This document shows, piece by piece, positions 16,468 to 24,807 of a stretch of DNA of 64,000 nucleotides. Below the pieces are notes generated by a model. The model searched no databases. It worked only from the letters and a program-made list of their open reading frames with translations, and had not been told where the DNA came from. The position numbers and the translations under genes were made by a program. The stretch covers positions 62,001 to 126,000 of the forward strand of contig JAEUKI010000062.1 of assembly GCA_016793325.1 (NCBI GenBank). The letters are read 5' to 3'. Each line of letters opens with the position of its first letter. Within the stretch, counting starts at the first letter, position 1. This DNA is from Myxococcales bacterium. Its GTDB lineage: Bacteria > Myxococcota_A > Polyangia > Polyangiales > Ga0077539.

Positions 16468-17820
16468 ATGTTGCGATCGACCGCTCGACGGGCTCCGCTC
16501 GTCGCGACCTGTGCCTGGATACTCACAGCGAATACACAGTGTGCTCCGCGTGTGGCGGCACCCGATGCGACGCCCGACGCGGGCTCGTTTGTGGACGCGC
16601 ACGATGCGTTTGTTGACGATGCCGAAAGTAACGACGTGGTGACGGACGTCGTTCCGGAGCGGCCGACGTACACCGAGCACGTGCGTCCGTTGCTCGCGCG
16701 GGCGTGCGTTCAGTGTCACGTCGAAGGAGAGCTCGCGCCGATGGCGCTCGACCGGTACGACCGCGTCGCGCCGATCGCAGCGACGATCGCTCGCGCGACG
16801 CGGGCGCGAACGATGCCCCCGTTCCCCGTGGACAACTCGGGCGCGTGCAACACGTTTCGATCGGTCGTCACGCTGACGGACAACGAGATCGCGCTGCTCG
16901 AGCGGTGGCACCAGCAAGGCGCGCCCGAGGGCGACCCGAGCATCGCTCCACCGCAACCCGCGACGCCCGAACGGCTGCGCGGAACCGTGCACGAGATCGC
17001 TTCGCCCGTGGCCTACACGCCGGATCGATCACGACCCGACGACTACCGCTGCTTCGTCGTCGACGCGCCGATCGCGAGCGGCCCGTACTTCGTCACGGGC
17101 TTCGACGTGCTCCCCGATCAACGACGGCAAGTGCACCACGTGATCGTGTATCACCCGCAAAATGACGCTGAAGCGACGCGCGCACGCGCGCTCGACGACG
17201 CGGCTGACGGCCCCGGATACACGTGTTTCGGAGCCGCGGGCGTGACGGCGTCGGCGGTCGCTGCGTGGGCTCCCGGCGGCGGCGCGACGCACTACCCGAG
17301 CGGAACCGGCGTGCAACTGCAGGGCGGGCGACCGCTGGTCCTTCAGCTTCACTACAACACGATGGCGGGCGTCGCCGCGGATCGCACGCGCGTGCAGCTC
17401 GAAGTGCGAACGGACGGCGTGACTCCAGGGCGATACATCCCGATGGTGGACCTCGCGCTGTCGCTTCCGCCGCGGACGACGACCGCGACCGCGGGAGCGA
17501 CGTTGCGACTCGCGGATCGGACGAACATCCGTACGCCGTTGCGTGTGCTCGGCGTGTTTCCGCACATGCACACGCTGGGGCGGACGCTCAGGCTCGAGGT
17601 CGTTCGCAACGACGGGTCGAGGCAGTGCATCGTGGACGTTCCGCGGTGGGATTTTCACTGGCAGCGGCTGTATTTTCACGAGCGTCCCGTGCGGCTCGAT
17701 CCCACCGAGACGCTGGACATTCGCTGCACGTACGACACCTCTTCGCGCGACACCCAGACCGTGTGGGGCGAGGGAACGGCCGACGAAATGTGCGTCGCGG
17801 GCGTGTTCGTGAGCCTGTAG
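16468..17820 (+). CDS. Secreted copper type II monooxygenase-like protein
   Basis: The 450-residue product starts with a signal peptide (a possible lipid site at TQC, with an unusual Gln before the Cys). An Asp-rich linker follows, then a cytochrome-like segment containing CVQCH (Cys80-His84), which could bind a c-type heme. The rest resembles the PHM fold of copper type II ascorbate-dependent monooxygenases: HHVIVYH, LVLQLHYN, FPHMHTLGR and TADEMC carry the expected His and Met copper ligands. Substrate is unknown. The gene sits behind a strong operator and is followed after 29 nt by a TetR regulator, so expression is probably inducible. The ATG at 16468 was chosen because it starts the signal peptide and follows the operator. 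Confidence 0.75.
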   Translation: MLRSTARRAPLVATCAWILTANTQCAPRVAAPDATPDAGSFVDAHDAFVDDAESNDVVTDVVPERPTYTEHVRPLLARACVQCHVEGELAPMALDRYDRVAPIAATIARATRARTMPPFPVDNSGACNTFRSVVTLTDNEIALLERWHQQGAPEGDPSIAPPQPATPERLRGTVHEIASPVAYTPDRSRPDDYRCFVVDAPIASGPYFVTGFDVLPDQRRQVHHVIVYHPQNDAEATRARALDDAADGPGYTCFGAAGVTASAVAAWAPGGGATHYPSGTGVQLQGGRPLVLQLHYNTMAGVAADRTRVQLEVRTDGVTPGRYIPMVDLALSLPPRTTTATAGATLRLADRTNIRTPLRVLGVFPHMHTLGRTLRLEVVRNDGSRQCIVDVPRWDFHWQRLYFHERPVRLDPTETLDIRCTYDTSSRDTQTVWGEGTADEMCVAGVFVSL

Positions 17821-17849
17821 ACCGCCGCTGCGGTATCACCGGCGTCGCG

Positions 17850-18518
17850 ATGACCGCTCGCCGAAAAGAACGTGACGTCGCGACCAAGCCCACGCGAAAG
17901 CGGAGGTCGCCCGAAGAGACGCGGGAGCTCATCCTCGACGCGGCCGAAGGGCTCTTCGTCGAGAAGGGGCCGGACGCCTACTCGGTGCAAGACATCGCGC
18001 GCGCGGCGGGCGTCAGTCGGCCGCTTGTTTTGCACTACTTCGCGCAATACGAAGAGATCGTCGAAGCGGTGCTCCGTCGTCGCAACGCCGCGCTCGCATC
18101 GCGCGTGTTGTCGAAGCTGCTCGCCACCGAAGGGGCCCTCGACGCGCAGACGGTGCTCCGCTCGTTGCTCGAAGCGCTGGCGACGCCGGTGCACGCCAAG
18201 CTCCTTGCGTGGGCCGCGCTCTCGGGGCGCGCAGGTCGACTCGCGGTCGTGAAGAACGCGGGGCTCTCGCGCATCATCGACGCGGTCGAGCTGCGCGTGG
18301 GGCGCGAGGCGAGCGACCGCAACCGAGAGGTCCCGACGCGCGCGTTGCTCGAGAGGGCGTTGCTCGTCGCGTCGGCCGCGGTCATCGGGTTCGCGACGTG
18401 TCGCACGATTCTATTGCCCGCGTTCGGACGCACGGACGACGAGGAGGGCAGCGATCACTTCGAGCGCGCGCTGCGCGAAGTGGCGCTCTCGTCATTGTTC
18501 GACGCGCCGAAGCGCTGA
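17850..18518 (+). CDS. TetR/AcrR-family regulator
   Basis: This 222-residue protein has an Arg/Lys-rich N-terminus and a TetR helix-turn-helix (residues about 20-66: TRELILDAAEGLFVEKG, then IARAAGVSRPLVLHYFAQYEEI). The C-terminal all-helical ligand and dimer domain is unlike well-known groups, so the ligand is unknown. It follows the monooxygenase-like gene by 29 nt and probably shares its promoter, which contains a strong dyad. The simplest model is autorepression of both genes until a substrate-like ligand appears. It ends 15 nt before the stop codon of a convergent gene. Confidence 0.85.
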   Translation: MTARRKERDVATKPTRKRRSPEETRELILDAAEGLFVEKGPDAYSVQDIARAAGVSRPLVLHYFAQYEEIVEAVLRRRNAALASRVLSKLLATEGALDAQTVLRSLLEALATPVHAKLLAWAALSGRAGRLAVVKNAGLSRIIDAVELRVGREASDRNREVPTRALLERALLVASAAVIGFATCRTILLPAFGRTDDEEGSDHFERALREVALSSLFDAPKR

Positions 18519-18533
18519 GCGCGTCGAGGACGA

Positions 18534-19010
18534 TCAGCCGCCTTCGAAGCTGCGGATCGCGCGCTCGACTTCGGGCTGCGCGCGGGCGAACGAGCTGGCG
18601 CCGCCGCCGGCCTCGACGAGGTAGACCCAGTCGCGCGTGACGAAGACGGTGACCCAGTACGTTCCGCTGTTTTGGGGGTCGCCCATCGAGTAGCGGAGGT
18701 TCTTTCCGACTTGGCCGCGCTCGGTGCGGACGTCCATCGAGGCGACGGGGCGGTAGGCTCCCCCGCGCTGAAGACGGCGGTCGACCGCCTCGGCCCAGAA
18801 GGCCATGGACGCGCCCTCTTGATTGGGGATCGCCCTCACTGCGACGGCGACCCCGTACGCGCTGAGCGCGCGGTAGTCGTAGGACGGGCGCGGATCGGAG
18901 ATGCGCGCGAAGCCGTCAGGGGTGCGCAAGCGAAACGGCGTGCATGCAGGGGCCGAGGCGCAGAGCGCGAGGGCGAGGGCGGCGATCGTCGTGCGAGCGA
19001 TAGACTTCAT
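18534..19010 (-). CDS. Small lipoprotein of unknown function
   Basis: This is a 158-residue protein with a lipoprotein signal (ALALCASAPAC, Cys about 23). The mature part has a compact alpha/beta look with segments YGVAVAVRAIPN, AFWAEAVDRRL, MDVRTERGQVGKNLRY and TYWVTVFVTRDWVYLVEAGG. This is reminiscent of small stress or efflux-associated lipoproteins, but I cannot name a family. It follows the DUF4349-type lipoprotein gene on the same strand (58-nt gap), so the two may form an operon. The ATG at 19010 starts the signal peptide; an in-frame ATG 12 nt earlier adds only MEPA. Confidence 0.65.
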   Translation of the reverse strand: MKSIARTTIAALALALCASAPACTPFRLRTPDGFARISDPRPSYDYRALSAYGVAVAVRAIPNQEGASMAFWAEAVDRRLQRGGAYRPVASMDVRTERGQVGKNLRYSMGDPQNSGTYWVTVFVTRDWVYLVEAGGGASSFARAQPEVERAIRSFEGG

Positions 19011-19068
19011 GGCGGGTTCCATCTCGGTAGCGAACTCGAATACGTGTGACGCGAGAGGCGCTTACAGC

Positions 19069-19986
19069 TCAGCGCGAGAGCAAGAGTCGCGGCAGGCCGA
19101 GCTGCTCGAGCACTTCGAAGGGCAGCGAGGTCTCGGGCACCGGATCGAACGTCGGCGTCGACGGGCGCGCGGGGAGCCCGTTCGCTTGCGGCCTCGCCAT
19201 GAGCGTCACGGTGATCGTCGAGAACGCGGCGCGGTTCGAGAGAAACCGCATGCGTCCCTCGATCTCGTCGATCTGTTGGCCCACGCGTTCGAGCTCGCGC
19301 TCGACCGAGAGCGCCTCGGTGACGTTGCTCGCGCGGGCGAGAAACTGCTGCAGCCGCGTCTGCACCGAGCGCAGGTTGTTGAGCCGCACTTCGAGGTCGT
19401 GAAACTGCTCGGTGACGTCCTCGGCCTGGACGTTTCGGTTGAGCACCGTCGAGAGCGCTTCGACGCGACCGAGCGACTCGCGAAAGCGCGCGACGGGGAC
19501 GCGCACGGTCACGGACGTGTCCGTTCGCGCGGCGAGAAATCCGCCGACCGCCGTCGCTGCCTCGATGATCTGATCGATCCCCGCGGGAACGTGGTCGACC
19601 TGCGCCACGATCTGCGCGTTGTAAATCAGCAGCACTTGCGCGGGCGCCTGCGAGACCGTCGCGGCCGATCCCTCCGTGGTCGACGGCGTGACGGCCGTCG
19701 TTCGCACGGTGTTTCCGTGAGCGGCGCGGGAGGGAGCCGCGGGCGTGCTCGCGCCCATCGCGAGCGGGCGTCGCGAGGGAGCGGCCATCGGCGCCGCAGA
19801 CGCGCGAACTTCGGCAGACACACTGTCGCCGCCGCTCGAGTCGCTGCTCGGCGCCGAAGCGGTCGCGTAGCTCTCGGCTCGGCCCGAGGACGCGTACGAC
19901 GGCGCCGCGTGCACCGCGCGGTTGGCGCCGCACGCGGCGGCGAGGGACGAGAGTGACAAGGTGAGGGCGAGCAGTGAGTGGCGCAT
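19069..19986 (-). CDS. DUF4349-type lipoprotein with coiled coil
   Basis: The 305-residue product has a lipoprotein signal (SLSSLAAAC, Cys19), a 90-residue Ser/Ala-rich linker and a DUF4349-like domain. That domain shows the pattern IDQIIEAATAVGGFLAA, then TVRVPVARFRESLGRVEAL, and a helical segment VTEQFHDLEVRLNNLRS with ERELERVGQQIDEIEGRMRFL, which is a likely coiled coil. Normal DUF4349 proteins have a C-terminal membrane helix; here the sequence stops soon after the last beta strand (FSTITVTL), so the anchor is the N-terminal lipid instead. Function is unknown. It is divergent from the TetR gene at 20201. Confidence 0.75.
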   Translation of the reverse strand: MRHSLLALTLSLSSLAAACGANRAVHAAPSYASSGRAESYATASAPSSDSSGGDSVSAEVRASAAPMAAPSRRPLAMGASTPAAPSRAAHGNTVRTTAVTPSTTEGSAATVSQAPAQVLLIYNAQIVAQVDHVPAGIDQIIEAATAVGGFLAARTDTSVTVRVPVARFRESLGRVEALSTVLNRNVQAEDVTEQFHDLEVRLNNLRSVQTRLQQFLARASNVTEALSVERELERVGQQIDEIEGRMRFLSNRAAFSTITVTLMARPQANGLPARPSTPTFDPVPETSLPFEVLEQLGLPRLLLSR

Positions 19987-20157
19987 GGTGACTCTCGAGA
20001 AAATTGGGGGAATCGTCTGTTCGGCGGGTCCGCAGGCGAGCGGCCTCGGCGCCGTGACGCCCCTCGAACGCGCGGCCCCCTGCGTTGCTTACAGTGCGCG
20101 TCGGTCGTTGTTGTTCGTGGCCGTAGCAGCGTGACCCGAGGTCAGGTAACTTTCGGA

Positions 20158-20182
20158 CCCCTCTCTCGACGACCGAGAGGGG
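20158..20182 (+). promoter_or_regulatory. Inverted repeat upstream of the second TetR gene
   Basis: CCCCTCTC and GAGAGGGG are perfect 8-bp arms around a 9-nt centre. The element lies 18 nt before the ATG of the TetR gene at 20201, in the gap shared with the divergent DUF4349-type gene. An autoregulatory operator is plausible; a simple mRNA hairpin is the alternative. Confidence 0.45.
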
Positions 20183-20200
20183 CGAGAGAGCGTGGGACGC

Positions 20201-20848
20201 ATGGTGCTCAAGCAGCGCGCGCGAAAAGAAGAGGACAAGCAACAGCGGCGCGACGCCATCACGAAGGCGGCGCGGGCGTTGCTCGAGCGTTCGCCGAGGC
20301 TCGACGCCACGATCGCCGAGGTCGCAGAGCGCGCGGGCGTCGCGAAGGGAACGGTCTTTCTCTACTTCGCGACCCGCGAGGCCCTCGAGCTCGCGGTGCT
20401 CGAGGTCGAGCTCGAAGCGTGGTTCGACGCGGTCGACGGCGAGCTCGACGAGAGCGGCAAGTGGACGGTCCAGCGCGTGACGTCGGTGTTGGTCTCGACC
20501 GTCGTGCTCCGAAAGCTGATGGTGCGGCTGCTCGGCAAGCTGCACGCGACGCTCGAGCACAACGCCTCCGAAGAGGTGATCCTCGCGTTCGAGAAGCGGC
20601 TCGCGGCGCGCTCGCTCGCGACCGGAGCGCGGCTCGAAGCGCGGCTGCCGTTTCTCGCGAAGGGCAGCGGCGCGAAGGTTCTCGCGTACACGAGGGCGCT
20701 GCTCACGGGGCTGTGGGCGATGGCCGAGGCTGCGCCCGCGGTGCAGCGCGCGATGGCCGACGCGGACATGGCCCCGCTGCGCGTCGATTTCGAGCGCGAG
20801 TTCGAGCATTCGCTCTCGGCGCTGCTAAAGGGTCTCGCGGCGGAGTGA
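20201..20848 (+). CDS. TetR-family regulator
   Basis: The 215-residue product has the N-terminal TetR helix-turn-helix after a basic leader: RRDAITKAARALLERSP, then IAEVAERAGVAKGTVFLYFATREAL. The C-terminal domain is mostly helical and ends LSALLKGLAAE. No specific ligand group is recognised. The sirtuin gene starts 7 nt after its stop, so the two form one unit, which suggests but does not prove shared physiology. An upstream GTG at 20192 is possible; the ATG at 20201 was chosen as it starts the basic leader. A dyad lies just upstream. Confidence 0.85.
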   Translation: MVLKQRARKEEDKQQRRDAITKAARALLERSPRLDATIAEVAERAGVAKGTVFLYFATREALELAVLEVELEAWFDAVDGELDESGKWTVQRVTSVLVSTVVLRKLMVRLLGKLHATLEHNASEEVILAFEKRLAARSLATGARLEARLPFLAKGSGAKVLAYTRALLTGLWAMAEAAPAVQRAMADADMAPLRVDFEREFEHSLSALLKGLAAE

Positions 20849-20855
20849 CTGCATC

Positions 20856-21602
20856 GTGAGCGACAAGATCGAGATCGACAGAGACACATGGGTGCTCGTG
20901 CTGACCGGCGCGGGCGTGAGCGCCGAGAGCGGGATTCCGACGTTTCGCGCGTCCCCTGACGGCTTGTGGGAGAACCACAAGATCGAGGACGTGGCCTCGC
21001 CCGAGGGCTTCGCGGACAACCCGGCGCTCGTGTGGCGGTTCTATTCGGAGCGCCGCGCCAAGGCCAAGAGCGTCGAGCCCAACCCGGGCCACCACGCGCT
21101 CGTCGCGCTCGAAGAGAAGCTCGGCGATCGCTTCTTGCTCGCGACGCAAAACGTCGACGGCCTCCACGGGCGCGCGGGCTCGCGTCGGCTCGTCGAAATA
21201 CATGGGAATCTATTCAAGACGCGCTGCTCGACGTGCGAGCGCGACCCGTTCGACGACGAGGACCTCTACGCGAGCAACGAGGTTCCCGGCTGCGGCAAGT
21301 GCGCCGAGCGCGGGGACTTCGGCTTGCTCCGGCCGCACATCGTGTGGTTCGGCGAGATGCTCGACCCGCGGGATTTGCACCGGATCTCGCGGTTCATGGC
21401 CAACGCGCCGAAGCTGTTGTTCATCGCCGCAGGGACGTCGGGCGCGGTCTATCCCGCGGCGGGCTTCGTGAACAACGCGCGAAAGTTTGGCGCGCGCACG
21501 GTGCTCATCAACGCGGACGCCGCGGACAACGGCGCGGAGTTTCACCGCTGGATCCAGGGCAAGAGCGGCGCTGTGCTGCCCGAGCTCTTCGACGTTCGCT
21601 GA
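20856..21602 (+). CDS. cobB: NAD-dependent protein deacylase (Sir2 / CobB)
   Basis: The 248-residue sirtuin removes acyl groups from lysines using NAD+. The NAD motifs GAGVSAESGIPTFR (from 18) and QNVDGLH (98-104) are present, with catalytic His116 in EIHG. A zinc site is formed by Cys124/Cys127 and Cys146/Cys149. Tyr63 and Arg66 (FYSERR) correspond to the Tyr-X-X-Arg pair that lets SIRT5/CobB class III enzymes bind succinyl- or malonyl-lysine, so desuccinylase activity is likely in addition to deacetylation. GTSGAVYPAA closes the pocket. The GTG start lies 7 nt after the TetR stop. It ends 6 nt before the convergent ligase gene. Confidence 0.93.
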   Translation: MSDKIEIDRDTWVLVLTGAGVSAESGIPTFRASPDGLWENHKIEDVASPEGFADNPALVWRFYSERRAKAKSVEPNPGHHALVALEEKLGDRFLLATQNVDGLHGRAGSRRLVEIHGNLFKTRCSTCERDPFDDEDLYASNEVPGCGKCAERGDFGLLRPHIVWFGEMLDPRDLHRISRFMANAPKLLFIAAGTSGAVYPAAGFVNNARKFGARTVLINADAADNGAEFHRWIQGKSGAVLPELFDVR

Positions 21603-21608
21603 GCGCGA

Positions 21609-22727
21609 TCAGGTCTTCGGCAGGTCGCGCATCGTCTCGGCGATGAGCCAATCGACGACGGCCTTCGTGTTGTTGCCGGACTTCTTGAAGACCTCCACCT
21701 GCGTGTCTGCGCTGGTTCCGCTGCGGAGGATCTCTTTGACGCCGTCGACGGACTTTCGCGTGCCGAGGAGGCCCGCGGCCTCGCCCACGAAATCAATGAG
21801 CTCGTGGACGAGCTCGCGCGCGGGGACCTCGGCCTGCTTTCCGAAATCGATGAGCTTGCCGTCGATGCCGTAGCGCACCGCGCGCCACTTGTTCTCGTCG
21901 ATCAGCGCGCCCGAGTACGTGCGCCACGCCATGTTGCGCCGGTACAAGAGGTAGAGCTGCGCGAAGAGCGCTTGAATGAGCGCCACGAGCGCGATCGTGT
22001 GCTCGATGTACGTCGGCATGTCACAGATGCGAACCTCGACCGTGTCGAAGAACGGGTGCACGCGCACGTCCCACCAGATCTTCTTGGCGTTGTCGATGCA
22101 CCCGGTCTGCACGAGGAGCTTCACGTAGTCCTCGAACGCGCCGTACGACTCGAACACGCCCGGGATCCCCGTGCGCGGAAAGCGCTTGAAGATCTCGCAG
22201 CGCGTTGATTTGAGGCCCGTCATTCGACCGAGCCAAAACGGCGAGCTCGTCGAGAGCGCCAGCACGTGCGGGAGGAAGTATCGAACCTGGTTGGCCAGGG
22301 CCATCGCCACGTTCTTGTCTTTGATCCCCACGTGGACGTGCAGGCCGAACACGAGGTTCGCGCGCGCGACGTCCTGGAGGTCCTCGACGATCTTGTCGTA
22401 GCGCTCGTGCGCGGTGATCTCTTGCGTCTTCCAGTCGGAGATCGGGTGCGTGCTGGCGGCGATGATGCGCAGCCCGCCCTTGCGCGCGAGCTTGTCGAGC
22501 TCGCAGCGCATCTCGACGAGCTCGGATCGAACAGCGTCGATGTCCTTGCAGATGCCTGTGCCGGTCTCGACCATCGACTGGTGCATCTCGGCTCGAACGC
22601 GCTCGCGCAAGATGGTCTTGTCGCGCTCCTCCATGATCTTCGAGACGTACGAGCGGAGCTCGCGCGTCTCGGGGTGCACGATCTGAAACTCTTCTTCGAC
22701 GCCCAACGTGAACTGTCCGTCCAGCAC
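21609..22727 (-). CDS. Carboxylate-amine ligase, GCS2 family (YbdK/EgtA-like)
   Basis: The 372-residue product belongs to glutamate-cysteine ligase family 2, ATP-grasp-like enzymes that join glutamate to an amine. The start LDGQFTLGVEEEFQIVHPETREL is the family opening, with the Glu cluster that binds Mg-ATP. EMHQSMVETGTGICKDI, THPISDWKTQEIT and FGLHVHVGI follow, and the C-terminal part has RMTGLKSTRCEIFKRFPRTG. The amine substrate cannot be told from sequence. The GTG start at 22727 was chosen because GGAGGA lies 7 nt upstream; a longer upstream frame runs through the neighbouring gene. It is the last gene of the minus-strand unit that begins with a protein kinase. Confidence 0.85.
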   Translation of the reverse strand: MLDGQFTLGVEEEFQIVHPETRELRSYVSKIMEERDKTILRERVRAEMHQSMVETGTGICKDIDAVRSELVEMRCELDKLARKGGLRIIAASTHPISDWKTQEITAHERYDKIVEDLQDVARANLVFGLHVHVGIKDKNVAMALANQVRYFLPHVLALSTSSPFWLGRMTGLKSTRCEIFKRFPRTGIPGVFESYGAFEDYVKLLVQTGCIDNAKKIWWDVRVHPFFDTVEVRICDMPTYIEHTIALVALIQALFAQLYLLYRRNMAWRTYSGALIDENKWRAVRYGIDGKLIDFGKQAEVPARELVHELIDFVGEAAGLLGTRKSVDGVKEILRSGTSADTQVEVFKKSGNNTKAVVDWLIAETMRDLPKT

Positions 22728-22746
22728 GCGCTCTCCTCCGTAGTGA

Positions 22747-24807
22747 TCACATCGTGTCGTGCCGGAGCATCCCGCGCACGACACCTGCGTTGTTGAATAC
22801 TGGTGCGATGACGCGGATGCCGCCGCGCCCGCCGTCTCCGCCGCTCCCGCCGGTGCCGTTGTTGCCGCCGCGCCCGCCGCTGCCGCCGCCGCTGCGCCCG
22901 ACGCCGCCGAACGCCCCGGACAAAGAGACGCTGAATCCGCCGCCGCCGAGGCCGCCGTTTGCGTCGAGCGTCCCCGTGAAATCGAGGGAGCGCGCGACGA
23001 TGAACACCGCGCCGCCCGCGCCGCCTCCGCCGCCAGCGCCCGCGCCGGACGCGCCCGCGCCGCCGCCGCCGCCCGCGCTGCCGCTGCCCGTGACAGACGC
23101 GCTCGTTCCGGACATGGGCGAGCCGATGCCCGAGCCCGCGCCGCCGAGGCCGCCGTTTGCGCGGATCTGCCCGCCGAGCACGACGGCGCCACCCGAGCAC
23201 ACGACGATCGCGCCGCCGCCACCGCCTCCGCCACCGCCTCCGCCGGAGAAGCCTCCTGCGCCGCCGGCGCCGCCGCCCGATCCGCCGCCGCGTCCGCCGA
23301 AGCCTTGAAAGCCTCCGAAGCCGCCGCAACCGCCGCCGGATCCGCCCTGAATGGGAAACAGCGCCGAGTCGAACACGACGCCCATCACTGCGCCGCCAGG
23401 GGTTGTTCCTGTGCAGCTCGTTCCGCCGGTGCCGCCGCCGCCCGCGCCCACGGATCCCGAGGTCATGCTCGGCGCAGCGCCTTCGCTGCCGGCGTTGCCA
23501 GAGGTCGCGTGCGAGCCGCCTGCGCCGCCGCCACCGCCGCAGCCTCCACCACCGCCACCGCCTCCGCCGCTGCCCGAGGGAGCGTCGCCTCCGCGGCCGC
23601 CCGTTCCGCCGCAGGCTCCGACGCCTCCGCGACCAGGACCTTGTCCGTTGCCAGTGCCGCTCATGCAGCCGCCGCTGATCGATCCGCCAGCGAATCCGCC
23701 GGCGCCCGCGGTGCCGCCCGCGCCGGGGGTGTTGGGCATTCCGCTGACGCCTTGGCCGCCTGCGAGGTCGATCGTTCCGCCGATCGAGACGTCGCCAGCG
23801 CTGAGCAGCGCAGGGACGCGCGCGCCCGTGATGCGCAGCGTCGCGCCCGTCGGAATCTGGATCGACGCAAAATCGAACACCGCGATGCGCGGAACACCGA
23901 TGCGTCCCTGATCCACGTCGACGGGCATGAACGTCATCGTCGTGGCGCCCGTGAGCTGTCCCGTCGTCGTGTCGAGCGTGCTCGTTCCCGGAGCGAGCGC
24001 GAGCGCGCCGAGCGCGCCGGTGGGCGCGAAGCTGAACGGCCCGCACCGACCCGCGGGACCTACGCCCGTGTCCGTGCGCACGTCCATCGCGACGCCCGTG
24101 TCCGTCACGACGCCCGTGTCCGTTCGAACGCCCGTGTCCATCGACACGCCGCTGTCCGTTTGAATTCCTGTGTCTGGATCGACGCCCGAGTCCGAGGTCA
24201 CGCCGCTGTCCTCGACGCTCGCGTCGAGCTCGACGCCGCTGTCGATCCCCGTATCGATCCCGCTGTCCGTCGCGCTGTCCGGATCCTGCGCGTCCGGCCG
24301 AGACATCCCGCTGTCGAGCGGCTCGAAGCTCGGCAGCCTCGGGCGCGAGACCGGCTCGCAGCCGCTTCGCCCGCAGGTGAACCCGACGGGGCACATGCTC
24401 GCGGCGGCGCTGCGGCAGCGGTCCGCGAGAAACACGTCGAGCTGCGTGGTGCGCTCGCGTTCGAACGTCACGGTCGACGTGTTCGCGAAGAGCTCGGCGT
24501 CGTTTTGCATCGCCGTCACGACCACCGTGATCGGCGCCGAAATGTCGTCGCTCGACGGGACGATCCCCATGTCCGCAGGGAGAAACGGCGACGCGCGATC
24601 GCCTCGCAGCGCGAACTGCCGATCGAACGCCGTCACTTGCTGCGCGCCCGACGTTCGACGCACGACCACGCGTACGGCGGTGAGCGCCGCGCCGGGGCCC
24701 TGCATCATGTCCGTGTCCACGCGCAGGACGATCTCCGTGCGCGGCGACTTGCAGCTCGCGATCGACGCCAACGCGACCGCGGCCAACAGCGGTGCGCGGC
24801 GGCTCAT
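22747..24807 (-). CDS. Gly-rich surface lipoprotein with Asp-Thr-Gly linker
   Basis: The 686-residue protein has a lipoprotein signal (ALASIASC, Cys19) and a first domain of about 140 residues with strands such as TEIVLRVDTDM and ISAPITVVVTAM. A Cys motif (CPVGFTCGRSGCEP) and an acidic linker of DTGV/DSGV repeats (about 190-260) follow. After a second strand-rich part (FDFASIQIPTGATLRITGARVPAL) comes a 300-residue region more than half Gly, punctuated by short strands (GAIVVCSGGAVVLGGQIRANGG, AVFIVARSLDFTG). The last segment, GGIRVIAPVFNNAGVVRG, looks like the cap of a beta helix. The Gly-rich body may be a right-handed beta solenoid. Its ATGA start overlaps the TPR-PEGA gene by 4 bp. Confidence 0.75.
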   Translation of the reverse strand: MSRRAPLLAAVALASIASCKSPRTEIVLRVDTDMMQGPGAALTAVRVVVRRTSGAQQVTAFDRQFALRGDRASPFLPADMGIVPSSDDISAPITVVVTAMQNDAELFANTSTVTFERERTTQLDVFLADRCRSAAASMCPVGFTCGRSGCEPVSRPRLPSFEPLDSGMSRPDAQDPDSATDSGIDTGIDSGVELDASVEDSGVTSDSGVDPDTGIQTDSGVSMDTGVRTDTGVVTDTGVAMDVRTDTGVGPAGRCGPFSFAPTGALGALALAPGTSTLDTTTGQLTGATTMTFMPVDVDQGRIGVPRIAVFDFASIQIPTGATLRITGARVPALLSAGDVSIGGTIDLAGGQGVSGMPNTPGAGGTAGAGGFAGGSISGGCMSGTGNGQGPGRGGVGACGGTGGRGGDAPSGSGGGGGGGGGCGGGGGAGGSHATSGNAGSEGAAPSMTSGSVGAGGGGTGGTSCTGTTPGGAVMGVVFDSALFPIQGGSGGGCGGFGGFQGFGGRGGGSGGGAGGAGGFSGGGGGGGGGGGAIVVCSGGAVVLGGQIRANGGLGGAGSGIGSPMSGTSASVTGSGSAGGGGGAGASGAGAGGGGGAGGAVFIVARSLDFTGTLDANGGLGGGGFSVSLSGAFGGVGRSGGGSGGRGGNNGTGGSGGDGGRGGIRVIAPVFNNAGVVRGMLRHDTM

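Noticed and set aside
21609..23234. Longer (541-residue) version of the GCS2-like ligase
   Set aside because: The extra N-terminal part is antisense-like Ala/Arg/Ser-rich translation of the Gly-rich gene in another frame; the GTG at 22727 has a perfect ribosome-binding site.
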